Origin: Campylobacteraceae bacterium
Lineage (GTDB): Bacteria; Campylobacterota; Campylobacteria; Campylobacterales; Sulfurovaceae
NCBI GenBank assembly: GCA_027036015.1
Contig: JALVTH010000051.1
Span: forward strand, 18,966 to 82,965
Length of the DNA stretch: 64,000 bases
Direction: 5' to 3'
The notes beneath the pieces were generated by a model. That model was not told the origin of the DNA. It was given only the letters and a program-made list of their open reading frames with translations, and did no database searches. Shown one piece after another: positions 17,936 through 27,428 of this stretch; the stretch's first letter is position 1; each line of letters starts with the position of its first letter. The position numbers and the translations under genes are program-made.

Positions 17936-18883
17936 TTGCCTTTTGTAAAAGATAAATTTTTTCAAAAAGAGAAAAAAGCTGCCTTTGCTGTACTTATTCG
18001 ACGCTACAACATTACAATGGGTAGAGCACAAAAACTTATTGATACAAAAAGAGTCATTTGCAATGGCGAAATTGTAAATGCCAAAAATCAAATGCTCCAA
18101 GGAGAAATAGAAGTTCTTATCTTTAAACCTCAACCAAAGGGAATTAAACCAATTTTTAAATGCAAAGATTTTGCTCTTTTTGAAAAACCAAGTGGCGTTT
18201 TAGTGCATCCAAAAAAAATTTTGACGCATTATTCCATGCTTGATGAGATACGAACATATGCAGGAGCTTTTGCTAATGCAGCTCACAGGATTGATAAAGA
18301 AACTTCTGGCTTATTGCTAAGTAGTGTCAATCGAAAAAGTGAAGTTGCTTTAAAGCGACTCTTTCAAGAAAAAAAGATAAAAAAAAGCTATCTTGCTTGG
18401 GTAAGAGGCAATACAAAAGAAGAATTTTTAGTTCAAGAACCCATTTTAATTCGAAATGACTACTCTTTAAATAAACATAAAGTTGAAATAAATACTCAAG
18501 GAAAAGAAGCAGCAACGCTTTTTAAAAAAATAGCTTATAATCCTAAATATGATGCTTCACTTCTTCAAGCAATTCCTTTTACTGGACGCACTCATCAAAT
18601 AAGAATTCATTTGTTTCACGTGAAACATCCAATTTTAGGAGATCCCCTTTATGGCACTACTTTTGATATTGCTACTAAATATTTAGAAAAAACTCTAACG
18701 CCATTTGAGCGTTTAATATATACTGGAGCGAATCGTTTAATGCTTCATGCCTACTCTCTTGAATTTACATTAGAAAATCAATATTATCTCATTTCACAAG
18801 CAAAATTTGAAAAAGAAATAAAACATCTTGCACCAAAAACAATGCAAAAATTTGCCCCACTTGAAGATTATCTAAAAAAATAA
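17936..18883 (+). CDS. RluA/RluD-family RNA pseudouridine synthase
   Basis: This enzyme isomerises specific uridines in rRNA or tRNA. It has an S4-like N-terminal domain (RRYNITMGRAQKLID, KRVICNGEIV) and the catalytic motif AHRIDKETSG with Asp about 120. Downstream are GRTHQIRIHLFHVKHPILGD and RLMLHAYSLEF, all RluA-family hallmarks. I start at TTG 17936 because AAGGAG ends 6 nt before it and the preceding frame would include the promoter; length 315 aa. Which base it modifies cannot be told from sequence alone. A perfect parS-like palindrome is embedded in the codons for LFHVKHP. Confidence 0.88.
   Translation: MPFVKDKFFQKEKKAAFAVLIRRYNITMGRAQKLIDTKRVICNGEIVNAKNQMLQGEIEVLIFKPQPKGIKPIFKCKDFALFEKPSGVLVHPKKILTHYSMLDEIRTYAGAFANAAHRIDKETSGLLLSSVNRKSEVALKRLFQEKKIKKSYLAWVRGNTKEEFLVQEPILIRNDYSLNKHKVEINTQGKEAATLFKKIAYNPKYDASLLQAIPFTGRTHQIRIHLFHVKHPILGDPLYGTTFDIATKYLEKTLTPFERLIYTGANRLMLHAYSLEFTLENQYYLISQAKFEKEIKHLAPKTMQKFAPLEDYLKK
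18612..18627. promoter_or_regulatory. parS-like ParB-binding site 1 (16/16)
   Basis: TGTTTCACGTGAAACA is identical to the broadly conserved chromosomal parS consensus bound by ParB/Spo0J. It sits inside the pseudouridine synthase gene, as parS sites often lie in coding sequence. No parA or parB gene is in the window. Confidence 0.8.
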
Positions 18884-19439
18884 TTTCTACTTTTTTATTA
18901 CTCAAATTACAAAAATTTGTAAATCACAGAATCTTTACTTTAAAAACAAAGTAAATGCTTTAATATAAATTTCAATCATTAAACTTTTTAAAATTTGTTT
19001 TTACACTATTTGTAAAAATTTAGTGAAAATGATTAATTAGAAACACTCTAATGTAATAAGTGCTTAATCTATACAAATAAAAAATAATTAATTGTTAAGC
19101 TTAAAAAGTATTTTGTCAATAATTTGTCAATTATTACTTTAAAGCAAAATTACAATTTAATAAGTTTTTTAAATTTTACAATTTTGTTAATAATTACAAT
19201 ATTTTACATTTTAGTAGCATATTCTAAATTCTATTTTTTTAATTTTTAATTTTTATGTAAATAAAATTTACTTGTCAAAAATTTAACTAAAAAAGTATTT
19301 TTACTACTTTTGTAAAAAATAGATTGACTAAATTATATCGATTTATTGATGCCATAAATCTATTTCTGTAAATTTTCGTAAAATAATGTAAATTGAAACT
19401 TTTTTGACAAAATGTTTCACGTGAAACTTTTTTGTCAAT
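18884..19439. other. AT-rich gene desert with TTGTCAA and TTTACA repeats
   Basis: No convincing reading frame lies in these 556 bases. The region is extremely AT-rich. It contains four direct copies of TTGTCAA (19113, 19124, 19272, 19432) and one inverted copy (19404), many TGTAAA/TTTACA words and an inverted repeat TTACAAA-AA-TTTGTAA (18907-18922). A parS-like site lies at its right end. I find no tRNA, no classical terminator and no consensus DnaA box (TTATCCACA). It could be a centromere or origin-related element, a regulatory region or decayed DNA. Confidence 0.5.
19413..19428. promoter_or_regulatory. parS-like ParB-binding site 2 (15/16), flanked by inverted TTGACAA/TTGTCAA
   Basis: TGTTTCACGTGAAACT differs from parS only in the last base. 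It is flanked by TTGACAA (19404-19410) and TTGTCAA (19432-19438), giving a nearly symmetrical 35-bp palindrome. It lies 11 bp past the stop codon of the 33-aa membrane protein. A weak hairpin role in transcription termination is an alternative reading. Confidence 0.7.
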
Positions 19440-19541
19440 TTATTTCTCATCATCTTTTCGTGCAGCTATTACAAAACCAATGACACCAACAACAACTACA
19501 CCAATAATTATTAAATATAAAGCGATATCTAATTTTGTCAT
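19440..19541 (-). CDS. 33-aa single-pass membrane protein, coupled to rlmN
   Basis: The ATG at 19541 overlaps the TGA of rlmN (ATGA), and AGGAG lies 8 nt upstream inside rlmN. The product, [10 protein letters not shown] followed by an unbroken Ile/Val/Gly helix and ending AARKDDEK, is one transmembrane segment with a charged cytoplasmic tail. The start signal and clean hydrophobic pattern support a real small protein. I do not recognise a function. It would be the last gene of the hisF-pnp-rlmN unit. Confidence 0.65.
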   Translation of the reverse strand: MTKLDIALYLIIIGVVVVGVIGFVIAARKDDEK

Positions 19542-20614
19542 CTCTGTTGCTCCTCTTGTAATTTTTGCTCTCTCAGTTGCCCACATGCTGCAGAAATATC
19601 AAGCCCTTTTGATTCTCTAATAGTGCAAATTATTCCTTTGCTTAAAAGATACTTTTGAAACTTTCTCATATCTTCATAACTTGGTCTCTGAAATTCGCTT
19701 TCTTCATATGGATTAAAATAAATTAAGTTAACTTTTGCTTTGATACCATTTAATAGTTTTACCAATTTTTTTGCAGCATCTAAACTATCGTTAACATTTT
19801 TAATCATAAGATATTCAAACAATACTTTTTTACGCAAATTTACAGGAAAGCGTCTAACAGCTTCCATAATTGAAGCTATGTTGTAAGCTTTGTTAATTGG
19901 CATAAGCTGTTCTCGTAATTTGTCATCAACTGCATGTAAAGAGATTGCTAAGTTTACACCAAGATTTAGCTTGGCAAGTTTATCAATTTTTGAGCTTAAT
20001 CCAGAGGTTGAAACTGTTTGACGATGTGGCGAAATGCTTAAGCCTTCAACATCACTAAAAATTTTGATGGCTTTTGCTAAATTCTCTAAATTATCAAGCG
20101 GTTCTCCCATTCCCATGTAAACTATGTTTACTTTACGATTACTTTCAATATTATTGTCAATGTAAATTTGTAAAATTTGTTCAACAATTTCTCCAGCACT
20201 TAAATCTCTTACAAAGCCTCCTTTAGCCGTTAAACAAAATGCACACCCTACTTTACAACCAACTTGACTCGATACACAAACCGTATATTTTGGCAAATGT
20301 TTAATTGAGCCATCTTCATTATAAACAGTTGGTTTCATTAAAAGTAATACAGCTTCAACTGTATGTCCATCATGCAGTTTAAAAAGATATTTAATTGACC
20401 CATCTTTGCTCACTTGTTTCGAGACAATTTGAGAGCTTAAAATCGTAAATTCATCATTTAATTTTTGTCGTAAATCTTTTGGTAGATTATTCATTTCTAA
20501 AAAGTTTGTTACTTTTTTATTATAAATCCAACTAAAAAGCTGTTTAACTCTAAACTTTGGAGAAATAAACTTGGCAAGTTCATCTTTTGTATAATTTAAA
20601 ATATGCTTTTTCAT
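19538..20614 (-). CDS. rlmN: 23S rRNA (adenine-2503-C2)-methyltransferase / tRNA m2A37 methyltransferase
   Basis: This is a radical-SAM enzyme methylating C2 of A2503 in 23S rRNA and often A37 of tRNAs. The 358-aa protein carries the iron-sulfur motif CxxxCxxC (GCKVGCAFC, Cys at about 120, 124 and 127) and the SAM-binding [10 protein letters not shown]. The C-terminal [18 protein letters not shown] includes the catalytic Cys that forms the methylation adduct. The start is the ATG at 20614, which overlaps the stop of the upstream gene (TGATG) with AAAGGA ahead. It is operonic with the nucleoside phosphorylase-like gene and hisF. Confidence 0.97.
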   Translation of the reverse strand: MKKHILNYTKDELAKFISPKFRVKQLFSWIYNKKVTNFLEMNNLPKDLRQKLNDEFTILSSQIVSKQVSKDGSIKYLFKLHDGHTVEAVLLLMKPTVYNEDGSIKHLPKYTVCVSSQVGCKVGCAFCLTAKGGFVRDLSAGEIVEQILQIYIDNNIESNRKVNIVYMGMGEPLDNLENLAKAIKIFSDVEGLSISPHRQTVSTSGLSSKIDKLAKLNLGVNLAISLHAVDDKLREQLMPINKAYNIASIMEAVRRFPVNLRKKVLFEYLMIKNVNDSLDAAKKLVKLLNGIKAKVNLIYFNPYEESEFQRPSYEDMRKFQKYLLSKGIICTIRESKGLDISAACGQLREQKLQEEQQR

Positions 20615-21144
20615 CAAATTAATCCTTTGCTTGCTAAATACTCTTCTAAAAGCTCAACTGCCTTTTTTTGATTTTGTTTAAATTCTTCATGGGCATTTTC
20701 ATAGCAATAGTTTGTAATAACAAAAACACCACCACAAGGAATATTAAATTCTTTTGCAACATTTAAAACCGAAAAAAATTCCATATTCTCTGCTGCTAAG
20801 TTAAGTTTTAAAAATTGCTGAGCAATCTTTTTTGAAGCTGTAATATAATTGCTTGAATTAATAATTGTTTCATGTGAAACATCATTTGCAGTTGAGATGA
20901 GATTATCTAATGGAGTATAGCCACTTTTGAATAAAAAGGCTTGTTCAACATTTGCTGCACTTTTACTCTCAATAATATCAAAAATTTTTAATTTTCCATA
21001 GCTACCGGCACTTCCAACAAAAAGTAAAAACTCTGGTGGATTCATTAAACAAAGTTTTGTTAAATGAATACTACTTTCAATAAGCCCTACTCCAATTGGC
21101 AAAGCCCTTTTAATAAATTCATTATTCCCAGCACAAATAAGCAT
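20614..21144 (-). CDS. Nucleoside phosphorylase / nucleosidase-like protein, short form
   Basis: The 176-aa sequence resembles the PNP/MTA-SAH nucleosidase superfamily. [18 protein letters not shown] matches the phosphate/ribose-binding glycine loop. [22 protein letters not shown] matches the substrate-binding block, with its usual Met-Glu before the last helix. It is about 50 residues shorter than typical MTAN or PNP enzymes, and the region before the glycine loop is compressed, so activity and substrate are uncertain. It lies 9 bp after hisF and overlaps rlmN by one base. Confidence 0.65.
   Translation of the reverse strand: MLICAGNNEFIKRALPIGVGLIESSIHLTKLCLMNPPEFLLFVGSAGSYGKLKIFDIIESKSAANVEQAFLFKSGYTPLDNLISTANDVSHETIINSSNYITASKKIAQQFLKLNLAAENMEFFSVLNVAKEFNIPCGGVFVITNYCYENAHEEFKQNQKKAVELLEEYLASKGLI
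20866..20881. promoter_or_regulatory. parS-like ParB-binding site 3 (15/16)
   Basis: TGTTTCATGTGAAACA has one central mismatch to the parS consensus and lies inside the nucleoside phosphorylase-like gene. It is the third such site within 2.3 kb. Confidence 0.6.
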
Positions 21145-21153
21145 TCTCTCCCT

Positions 21154-21918
21154 TTAGATTCTAACGGCTATACCTTCGTTTTTTAAATAGCGTTTTAAAT
21201 CCATAATGTCAATTTCTCGAAAATGAAAAATCGAAGCAGCCAAAGCTGCATCAGCACAACCATTAATAAAAGCCTCTTTAATATGCTCCATGCTCCCAGC
21301 TCCACCACTTGCAATAATTGGAATAGGAGCAACTCTAGCAATTTCACAATTGAGCTCATTATCATATCCAGCTTTTGTTCCATCCGCATCCATACTGGTT
21401 ACCAAAAGCTCCCCTGCCCCTCTATTATATGCTTCTTTTGCCCACTCAATTGCATCAATTCCGGTATCTTTTCTTCCACCATGAGTAAAGACATGCCAAT
21501 TTTTAGGTCCAACTTTTTTCGCATCAATTGCTACAACAATGCATTGACTTCCAAATCGTTTTGCACTCTCATCAATAAAATCTGGTCTTTTAATGGCAGC
21601 TGAATTGATACTGACTTTATCGCAGCCTACTGCTAAAAGATTATAAATATCATCAAGTTCCCTAATACCTCCTCCAACAGTTAGAGGAATAAAAACCTCT
21701 TTTGCCACCTCTTTTACAATATCTACAATTGTTTTTCTCTCTTCATGCGTAGCTGTAATATCTAAAAAGGTTAACTCATCTGCTCCTTCTTCATTATAAC
21801 GCTTGGCAACTTCAACAGGATCGCCAGCATCTCTTAAACCAACAAAATTTACTCCCTTAACAACTCTTCCTTTATCAACGTCTAAGCAAGGAATAATTCT
21901 TTTTGCAAAATACTCCAT
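21154..21918 (-). CDS. hisF: Imidazole glycerol phosphate synthase cyclase subunit
   Basis: HisF uses ammonia from HisH to make imidazole glycerol phosphate and AICAR in histidine biosynthesis. The 254-aa (beta/alpha)8 barrel starts [22 protein letters not shown], with the catalytic Asp in CLDVD. It includes LTVGGGIR and the C-terminal catalytic Asp in [11 protein letters not shown], plus IIASGGAGS for phosphate binding. Two adjacent ATGs (21921, 21918) follow AGGA; I use the second by spacing. The first 14 residues of the longer open frame have no ribosome site. First gene of the hisF-pnp-rlmN unit. Confidence 0.97.
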   Translation of the reverse strand: MEYFAKRIIPCLDVDKGRVVKGVNFVGLRDAGDPVEVAKRYNEEGADELTFLDITATHEERKTIVDIVKEVAKEVFIPLTVGGGIRELDDIYNLLAVGCDKVSINSAAIKRPDFIDESAKRFGSQCIVVAIDAKKVGPKNWHVFTHGGRKDTGIDAIEWAKEAYNRGAGELLVTSMDADGTKAGYDNELNCEIARVAPIPIIASGGAGSMEHIKEAFINGCADAALAASIFHFREIDIMDLKRYLKNEGIAVRI

Positions 21919-21992
21919 CATTAATCCTAAAAAAAGATTTTTATAAAAAGTATAACACAATTTTAATAAGCAAAGTGTGTAAAGAAGGAAAA

Positions 21993-22014
21993 GCTCTATG
22001 TAAAAACATAGAGC
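21993..22014 (-). terminator. Intrinsic terminator of the DUF2059 gene
   Basis: On the minus strand GCTCTATG-TTTTTA-CATAGAGC forms a perfect 8-bp stem followed by TTTTCC, 9 bp after the stop codon at 22023. Confidence 0.8.
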
Positions 22015-22022
22015 AAAAGGAG

Positions 22023-22595
22023 TTATTTATGAGTTTGTTCTTTTTTAGAAGAATTTGAAGCTACCGTTTTTTCTTCTTGTTTTTTTTGTGCTTTTTTCAT
22101 TGCACTATCTAAAAGTGCTTTAAGCTCGGCTAAATGTGGTCGTAATTTGCTTTGAGTTAGCATTTGCCCTTCAAGCGATAATTTTGGCATATTTTGTAAA
22201 ACTTTTTTCCCAGTTTCTGTCTTATAAAAAGCTGTAATATCAGCTAATTCTTTAGCATTAAAATATTTGGCATAGAGCTTGGCTAAATCATTTTTCATTG
22301 CATCCCAGCCAATATATTTATTATAAAATGCTTTAATTTTCCCTTCAATTGGTTTAAAAGCTGGATTTGCCATTACTAATCGTTGAGTTGAAGCATTAAC
22401 AGCATTTTTATAAAATTGTTCTAAATTCATTACTTCTAAAAGTTTATAAGCCGCTTTAATGGCTTCTTTATCTATCTTTTGTTCAGCTTTTTTTTGAGCT
22501 GTTGCATTATTCTCTTTTGTCGCATTACTTTGAGCCATTGCAAACGAAACCATTGCAATTGCTATTAAAAGCCCACCAAATAGTTTTTTAATCAT
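22023..22595 (-). CDS. Exported DUF2059 protein
   Basis: This 190-aa protein has a clear signal peptide ([21 protein letters not shown], cleavage after AMA). A DUF2059 domain follows, recognisable by [18 protein letters not shown] and [18 protein letters not shown] near the C-terminal half. The N-terminal spacer and C-terminal tail are rich in Ala, Lys and Gln. It should be periplasmic. The domain's function is not known. A -10 box (TATAAT complement at 22624-22629) upstream and an intrinsic terminator downstream make it a single-gene transcript. Confidence 0.85.
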   Translation of the reverse strand: MIKKLFGGLLIAIAMVSFAMAQSNATKENNATAQKKAEQKIDKEAIKAAYKLLEVMNLEQFYKNAVNASTQRLVMANPAFKPIEGKIKAFYNKYIGWDAMKNDLAKLYAKYFNAKELADITAFYKTETGKKVLQNMPKLSLEGQMLTQSKLRPHLAELKALLDSAMKKAQKKQEEKTVASNSSKKEQTHK

Positions 22596-22623
22596 TTCTA
22601 CCCCTTTAAAAAAATTTGGTTTT

Positions 22624-22629
22624 ATTATA
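22624..22629 (-). promoter_or_regulatory. -10 box of the DUF2059 gene
   Basis: On the minus strand TAGTATAATAAAAC places TATAAT 29 bp before the ATG, between the YdcF-like and DUF2059 genes. Confidence 0.5.
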
Positions 22630-22678
22630 CTATATTTTTGTGCACTAAGCGTTGATGGGTGTCAAATTTTTATATTTT

Positions 22679-23392
22679 TTAATAATTTTTTGCAACCAAT
22701 AGCACAATATACTCATGAATTGCTTTGTAAGACTCATTAAAATAGCGCATTTGCGGTAAAAAATCTAAAAATGTATAACTTCTATCAACATAAAAATTTG
22801 AAGGCTTTGCATAAACTCTAAATCCAGCTTTACTAAAATAGTACCTTGCTCTTGGCATATGATAGGCTGAAGTGACTAAATAGATTATTTTAGAAAGTTT
22901 TTCTTTTTCAAAAAGTTTTTTACAAAAAAAAGCATTTTCTTTTGTATTTCGAGATTTTTTTTCATAATAAATTTTTATATTACTTTTATTCTCTTTTTGC
23001 AAAATGGCAAAATCTTGCTTAGCTCCAAGAGCTTCCTCTCCCCTTTTGCCTCCTCCACAAAAAACAAGAGGCAACTTCTTTTCTTTTGCTAAAAAAAAGG
23101 CAAAAACTTCTCTTTTAAAGGCTTCATTGGTGGCTTTAAAGTAATCACTCAAGTTTACCCCACCTCCAAGGACCACTACCACGCTTGCATTGCCATCTTT
23201 GTTTTTGATTTGTTCAAGAGGAGCAAGTAAAGCGTTTGCTATAAACTTTGTTGAGAGCAAATAAAAAAAAATAGCAATTGTGAAAAAAAATACTCTTGCT
23301 TTTTTTACTAAAAAAGCAGTAAGAAAAAGTGTTAAGATAAAAATCCCAGGCGGCAGAAAGAAATAGGTAAAAAGTTTTGAAATTACAAACAC
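22679..23392 (-). CDS. YdcF/ElyC-like (DUF218) membrane protein
   Basis: This 237-aa protein has two N-terminal hydrophobic helices (about 5-30 and 33-50) followed by a DUF218 domain. The domain shows VVVLGGGVN, then LVFCGGGKRGEEALG, ESNTKENA-like KSRNTKENA and VTSAYHMPRARYYF, the conserved blocks of the SanA/YdcF/ElyC family. E. coli ElyC and SanA influence envelope integrity and peptidoglycan or lipid-carrier metabolism. The exact chemistry is unresolved for the family. It is divergent from purN. Confidence 0.8.
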   Translation of the reverse strand: MFVISKLFTYFFLPPGIFILTLFLTAFLVKKARVFFFTIAIFFYLLSTKFIANALLAPLEQIKNKDGNASVVVVLGGGVNLSDYFKATNEAFKREVFAFFLAKEKKLPLVFCGGGKRGEEALGAKQDFAILQKENKSNIKIYYEKKSRNTKENAFFCKKLFEKEKLSKIIYLVTSAYHMPRARYYFSKAGFRVYAKPSNFYVDRSYTFLDFLPQMRYFNESYKAIHEYIVLLVAKNY

Positions 23393-23434
23393 TCCCTCTC
23401 CTTGCGTTAAATAACTTATGCTATTATATCATTT

Positions 23435-23980
23435 ATGAAAAAAATAGTAGTTCTTTTTAGTGGTTATGGTTCAAATTTTGAATATTTAGCCAATCATCAA
23501 GAAAAATTTAACATTGTTGCAGCCTTTACAAACAATCCAAACGCAAGAGGCATAGAAGTAGCCAAAAAGCATCAAATTCCTTGCTTTATTATCGATTCAA
23601 GTAAATTTACAAACCATGAAACATTTGATAAAGCATTAGTTCAAAAATTAAAAACTATTGATTTTGATTTAGCTGTTCTTGCTGGATTTATGCGAATATT
23701 AACGCCAATTTTTACCAAAGAAATTAAAGCCATTAATTTACATCCTTCCCTCTTGCCACGTCACAAAGGCTTAAATGCCATTGAAAGAAGTTATGAAGAT
23801 GAATTTAATGAAGGTGGAGTAAGCGTTCATTGGGTAAACGAAGAGCTTGATGGCGGGGAAATTATTTTACAAAAAAAGATAAGCAAAAAAAACTTGAGTT
23901 TTGAAGAATATTACCAAAAAATTAGAAAAATCGAAAAAGAAGCGCTTCTTGAAGCTCTACTTCAAGTGTTATACCACTAA
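23435..23980 (+). CDS. purN: Phosphoribosylglycinamide formyltransferase
   Basis: PurN transfers a formyl group from 10-formyltetrahydrofolate to GAR, the third step of purine synthesis. The 181-aa protein opens KKIVVLFSGYGSNFEYL (phosphate-binding loop) and carries LAGFMRILTP, the catalytic AINLHPSLLPRHKG (Asn-His) and the Asp in NEELDGGEIILQ. It is slightly shorter than the E. coli enzyme. Its end overlaps the convergent LMW-PTP gene by 12 bp. Confidence 0.95.
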   Translation: MKKIVVLFSGYGSNFEYLANHQEKFNIVAAFTNNPNARGIEVAKKHQIPCFIIDSSKFTNHETFDKALVQKLKTIDFDLAVLAGFMRILTPIFTKEIKAINLHPSLLPRHKGLNAIERSYEDEFNEGGVSVHWVNEELDGGEIILQKKISKKNLSFEEYYQKIRKIEKEALLEALLQVLYH

Positions 23981-24403
23981 TTTTATAATTTCTAAAGTTC
24001 CCTTTTCTATCATCTTCCACGCTTCCTCTTTTTTGTGTGGTTCATAATATAAATCTGCAACATCTTTTCCATCAAAGCCAAAATCTCCTAACTTCTTAAC
24101 ATTTTGCACTCCAAGAGCCAAAAGTTCTTGCTTATTATCTTCATCCATAGCAACAATTAAGTCATATTTACTTAAATCAAACTCACTAATATGCTGCGAA
24201 CGAATATAAGAAATATCAATGCCTTTACTTCTTGCTAATTTTTGAGAAACACTACATGGAGGCTCACCAATATGATAATGGCTAAGTGCAGCTGAATCTA
24301 CTTTGATTGGAAGCTTTAAATGCTTTATTCTATGCTCCATTAATCCATGAGCCAAAGGAGAGCGACAAATATTCCCTAAACAAACAAATAAAACTTGCTT
24401 CAT
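23969..24403 (-). CDS. Low-molecular-weight protein tyrosine phosphatase
   Basis: The 144-aa protein has the N-terminal P-loop CX5R as CLGNICRS (nucleophile Cys8, Arg14, Ser15). The general-acid Asp is probably in VADLYYEP near residue 117, where the family usually has DPY. Such enzymes dephosphorylate BY-kinases (Wzb-Wzc pairs) or arginine-phosphate. The only tyrosine kinase in the window is the Wzc-type protein at 3881, so a functional pairing is possible but not shown by context. Its start overlaps the acetyltransferase stop (ATGA). Confidence 0.88.
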   Translation of the reverse strand: MKQVLFVCLGNICRSPLAHGLMEHRIKHLKLPIKVDSAALSHYHIGEPPCSVSQKLARSKGIDISYIRSQHISEFDLSKYDLIVAMDEDNKQELLALGVQNVKKLGDFGFDGKDVADLYYEPHKKEEAWKMIEKGTLEIIKLVV

Positions 24404-24930
24404 TGCTTAACTTTCTCAAAAAGATAAAAATCTTTAAATTCACCATTCATAAAAAGATGCGCCTCAAGCAAAGCAACCTTTTTAAAAGCTAAACGCTGTG
24501 CTAAATTTTGGCTTTTGATATTTTCTTTTTGAGCATAAATTGAGAGTTTTTTAAGACCTAGTTCCTTAAAAGCAATCTCAATAAGCGCTCCTACCGCTTT
24601 ACTTGCCAATCCTTGTCCTTCATAATCTTTATCAATCCAATAACCAATTGAGGCTTTTTTATTCTTTTGAGAAATTTTATGCAAATCGCAAACTCCTATA
24701 ATTTTTCTTTTATAACTTATTAAACAACTTAAAATTTCTCCTTTTGCCAAACCCTGAAGTTGCGAATAGATAAAAGTTTTTGTATCTTGCACACACTTAA
24801 GATCATTTGCCCAAGGAAACCAAGGCTTAAGATGCTCCTTATTTTTTATTGAAAGAGCAAAAAGTTCATCGGCAAAATGGGGCATATTTAAAACTAAAGC
24901 AAGATTTTCATCAATTACTTTTTGAAACAT
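24400..24930 (-). CDS. GNAT acetyltransferase, RimJ/RimL type
   Basis: This 176-aa GNAT-fold acetyltransferase resembles the RimJ/RimL group that acetylates ribosomal-protein N-termini or small molecules. Landmarks are HLKPWFPWAND, SIGYWIDKDYEGQGLASKA (acetyl-CoA pyrophosphate loop GQGLAS) and IYAQKENIKSQNLAQRLAFKK. I start at the ATG at 24930, with AAAGG 8 nt upstream; the longer frame to 24993 has no ribosome site. It is cotranscribed with the LMW-PTP gene. Confidence 0.85.
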   Translation of the reverse strand: MFQKVIDENLALVLNMPHFADELFALSIKNKEHLKPWFPWANDLKCVQDTKTFIYSQLQGLAKGEILSCLISYKRKIIGVCDLHKISQKNKKASIGYWIDKDYEGQGLASKAVGALIEIAFKELGLKKLSIYAQKENIKSQNLAQRLAFKKVALLEAHLFMNGEFKDFYLFEKVKQ

Positions 24931-25012
24931 TATAAAAACCTTTCGTTGTGTAATTTCTATACATTTTCTTAAAAAATTTTCTCTTTTCAACAAATATTAC
25001 ACGAAAATATAT

Positions 25013-25018
25013 TATAAT
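25013..25018 (+). promoter_or_regulatory. -10 box of putative small RNA A
   Basis: A perfect TATAAT predicts a start at about 25025, precisely the first base of the 11-bp stem of the RNA. The upstream region is AT-rich with no clear -35. Confidence 0.6.
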
Positions 25019-25024
25019 TGCAAT

Positions 25025-25147
25025 GTGTCAAATGCGAAACATTGTTTCCTCCTCCCCAAAACAAAAAGCATTTGACACCCTAAAATCATAATGTATTTCC
25101 TCCCCCTTACATTAAGATTTGGCCCCTTCAAAAGGAAGGGGCTTTTT
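25025..25147 (+). ncRNA. Putative small RNA A with C-rich anti-Shine-Dalgarno loops
   Basis: No reading frame exists here, but the structure is ordered. An 11-bp perfect stem (25025-25035 with 25068-25078) encloses a small GAAAC-ATT-GTTTC hairpin and the run CCTCCTCCCC (25048-25057). A 7-bp stem (25089-25095 with 25108-25114) presents TTTCCTCCCCCT in its loop. The RNA ends in a GC-rich terminator. A perfect TATAAT lies 6 bp before the first stem. The block CACCCTAAAATCA (25076-25088) recurs in a second putative RNA at 33.6 kb. C-rich loops of this kind in other bacteria block ribosome binding sites. I recognise no named family. Confidence 0.7.
25122..25147 (+). terminator. Intrinsic terminator of small RNA A
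   Basis: GCCCCTTC-AAAAG-GAAGGGGC forms a perfect 8-bp GC-rich stem (25122-25142) directly followed by TTTTT. Confidence 0.92.
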
Positions 25148-25207
25148 AGTAAAAACCTTATTACAATAATCCTTTAGAGCAGAAGCAACTAAAAATCCTC
25201 CTTAAAA

Positions 25208-25230
25208 ACTCCTGCAAAGAGTGCAGGAGT
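25208..25230 (-). terminator. Intrinsic terminator of the enolase operon
   Basis: On the minus strand ACTCCTGC-ACTCTTT-GCAGGAGT forms a perfect 8-bp stem followed by TTTTA, one base after the stop codon of the DivIC/FtsB-like gene. Confidence 0.9.
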
Positions 25231-25231
25231 A

Positions 25232-26768
<1,537 letters not shown>

Positions 26769-26823
26769 TCACTCCTACGTTTATTTAGCAAAATTGTAGC
26801 ATAAGTTCAATTAGCCTAAAGCT

Positions 26824-27252
26824 CTATCCAATCACTTCAAGTTTTACTCTTGCAATTCCTTTACGCAAAATACCAAGTCTTGCTGCTGCACCTTTGCTTA
26901 AATCAATAATTCTTCCACCAATATACGGACCTCTATCATTAATTCTTACAATTACACTTCGTCCTGTATCTAAATCGGTTACTTTTACTAAAGAATTAAA
27001 TGGTAAATATTTATGTGCAGCTGTAATTGCGTAGCAATTATAACGTTCTCCATTAGCCGTTAATCTTCCATTCCACTTTTCGCCATAATAAGAAGCAATA
27101 CCATACTCTTTTAAACCAATTAGTTGTTTATGAGAGAGACTTTTATATCTTTTTTTATGAAAAGAAGGCGTGCTTTTATAATAAAGAGGCCCTGTTGAGA
27201 GTGCACAACCACTAAAGAGGATAGATGCTAATATAATAAGATATTTTGGCAT
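26824..27252 (-). CDS. RlpA-like septal ring lipoprotein
   Basis: This 142-aa protein starts with a lipoprotein signal (lipobox LFSG-Cys16) and consists mainly of the double-psi beta-barrel of Rlp[20 protein letters not shown], then [18 protein letters not shown] and [20 protein letters not shown] with the conserved Asp. RlpA proteins bind or cleave denuded peptidoglycan. The usual C-terminal SPOR domain is missing, so this is a minimal form. It should be tethered to the outer membrane. It is upstream of eno on the same strand. Confidence 0.85.
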   Translation of the reverse strand: MPKYLIILASILFSGCALSTGPLYYKSTPSFHKKRYKSLSHKQLIGLKEYGIASYYGEKWNGRLTANGERYNCYAITAAHKYLPFNSLVKVTDLDTGRSVIVRINDRGPYIGGRIIDLSKGAAARLGILRKGIARVKLEVIG

Positions 27253-27402
27253 TATTCTCCTTTAAGACAACATTTTTTATCAATTTTATTGATTTAGCAT
27301 AAAATTACAAAGATTTTCGATAAAATCGAGAATTTGAAAAGCTTTTGTGTCACTTTTGGTAATCAATTTTTTTGATAAAAAGGGCTTTAATTAAGATTTT
27401 GT

Positions 27403-27408
27403 TACAAT
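27403..27408 (+). promoter_or_regulatory. -10 box of the PAP2/ArnT-like operon
   Basis: TACAAT in TTGTTACAATTGC precedes AAGGAG (27418-27423) and a TTG start, the same arrangement as at 17904. Confidence 0.5.
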
Positions 27409-27428
27409 TGCAAGAAAAAGGAGCTTCT

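Noticed and set aside
18884-19439. Replication origin call for the AT-rich desert
   Set aside because: No DnaA-box cluster that I can recognise and no dnaA nearby; only parS-like sites support origin proximity, so I kept it as an unexplained region.
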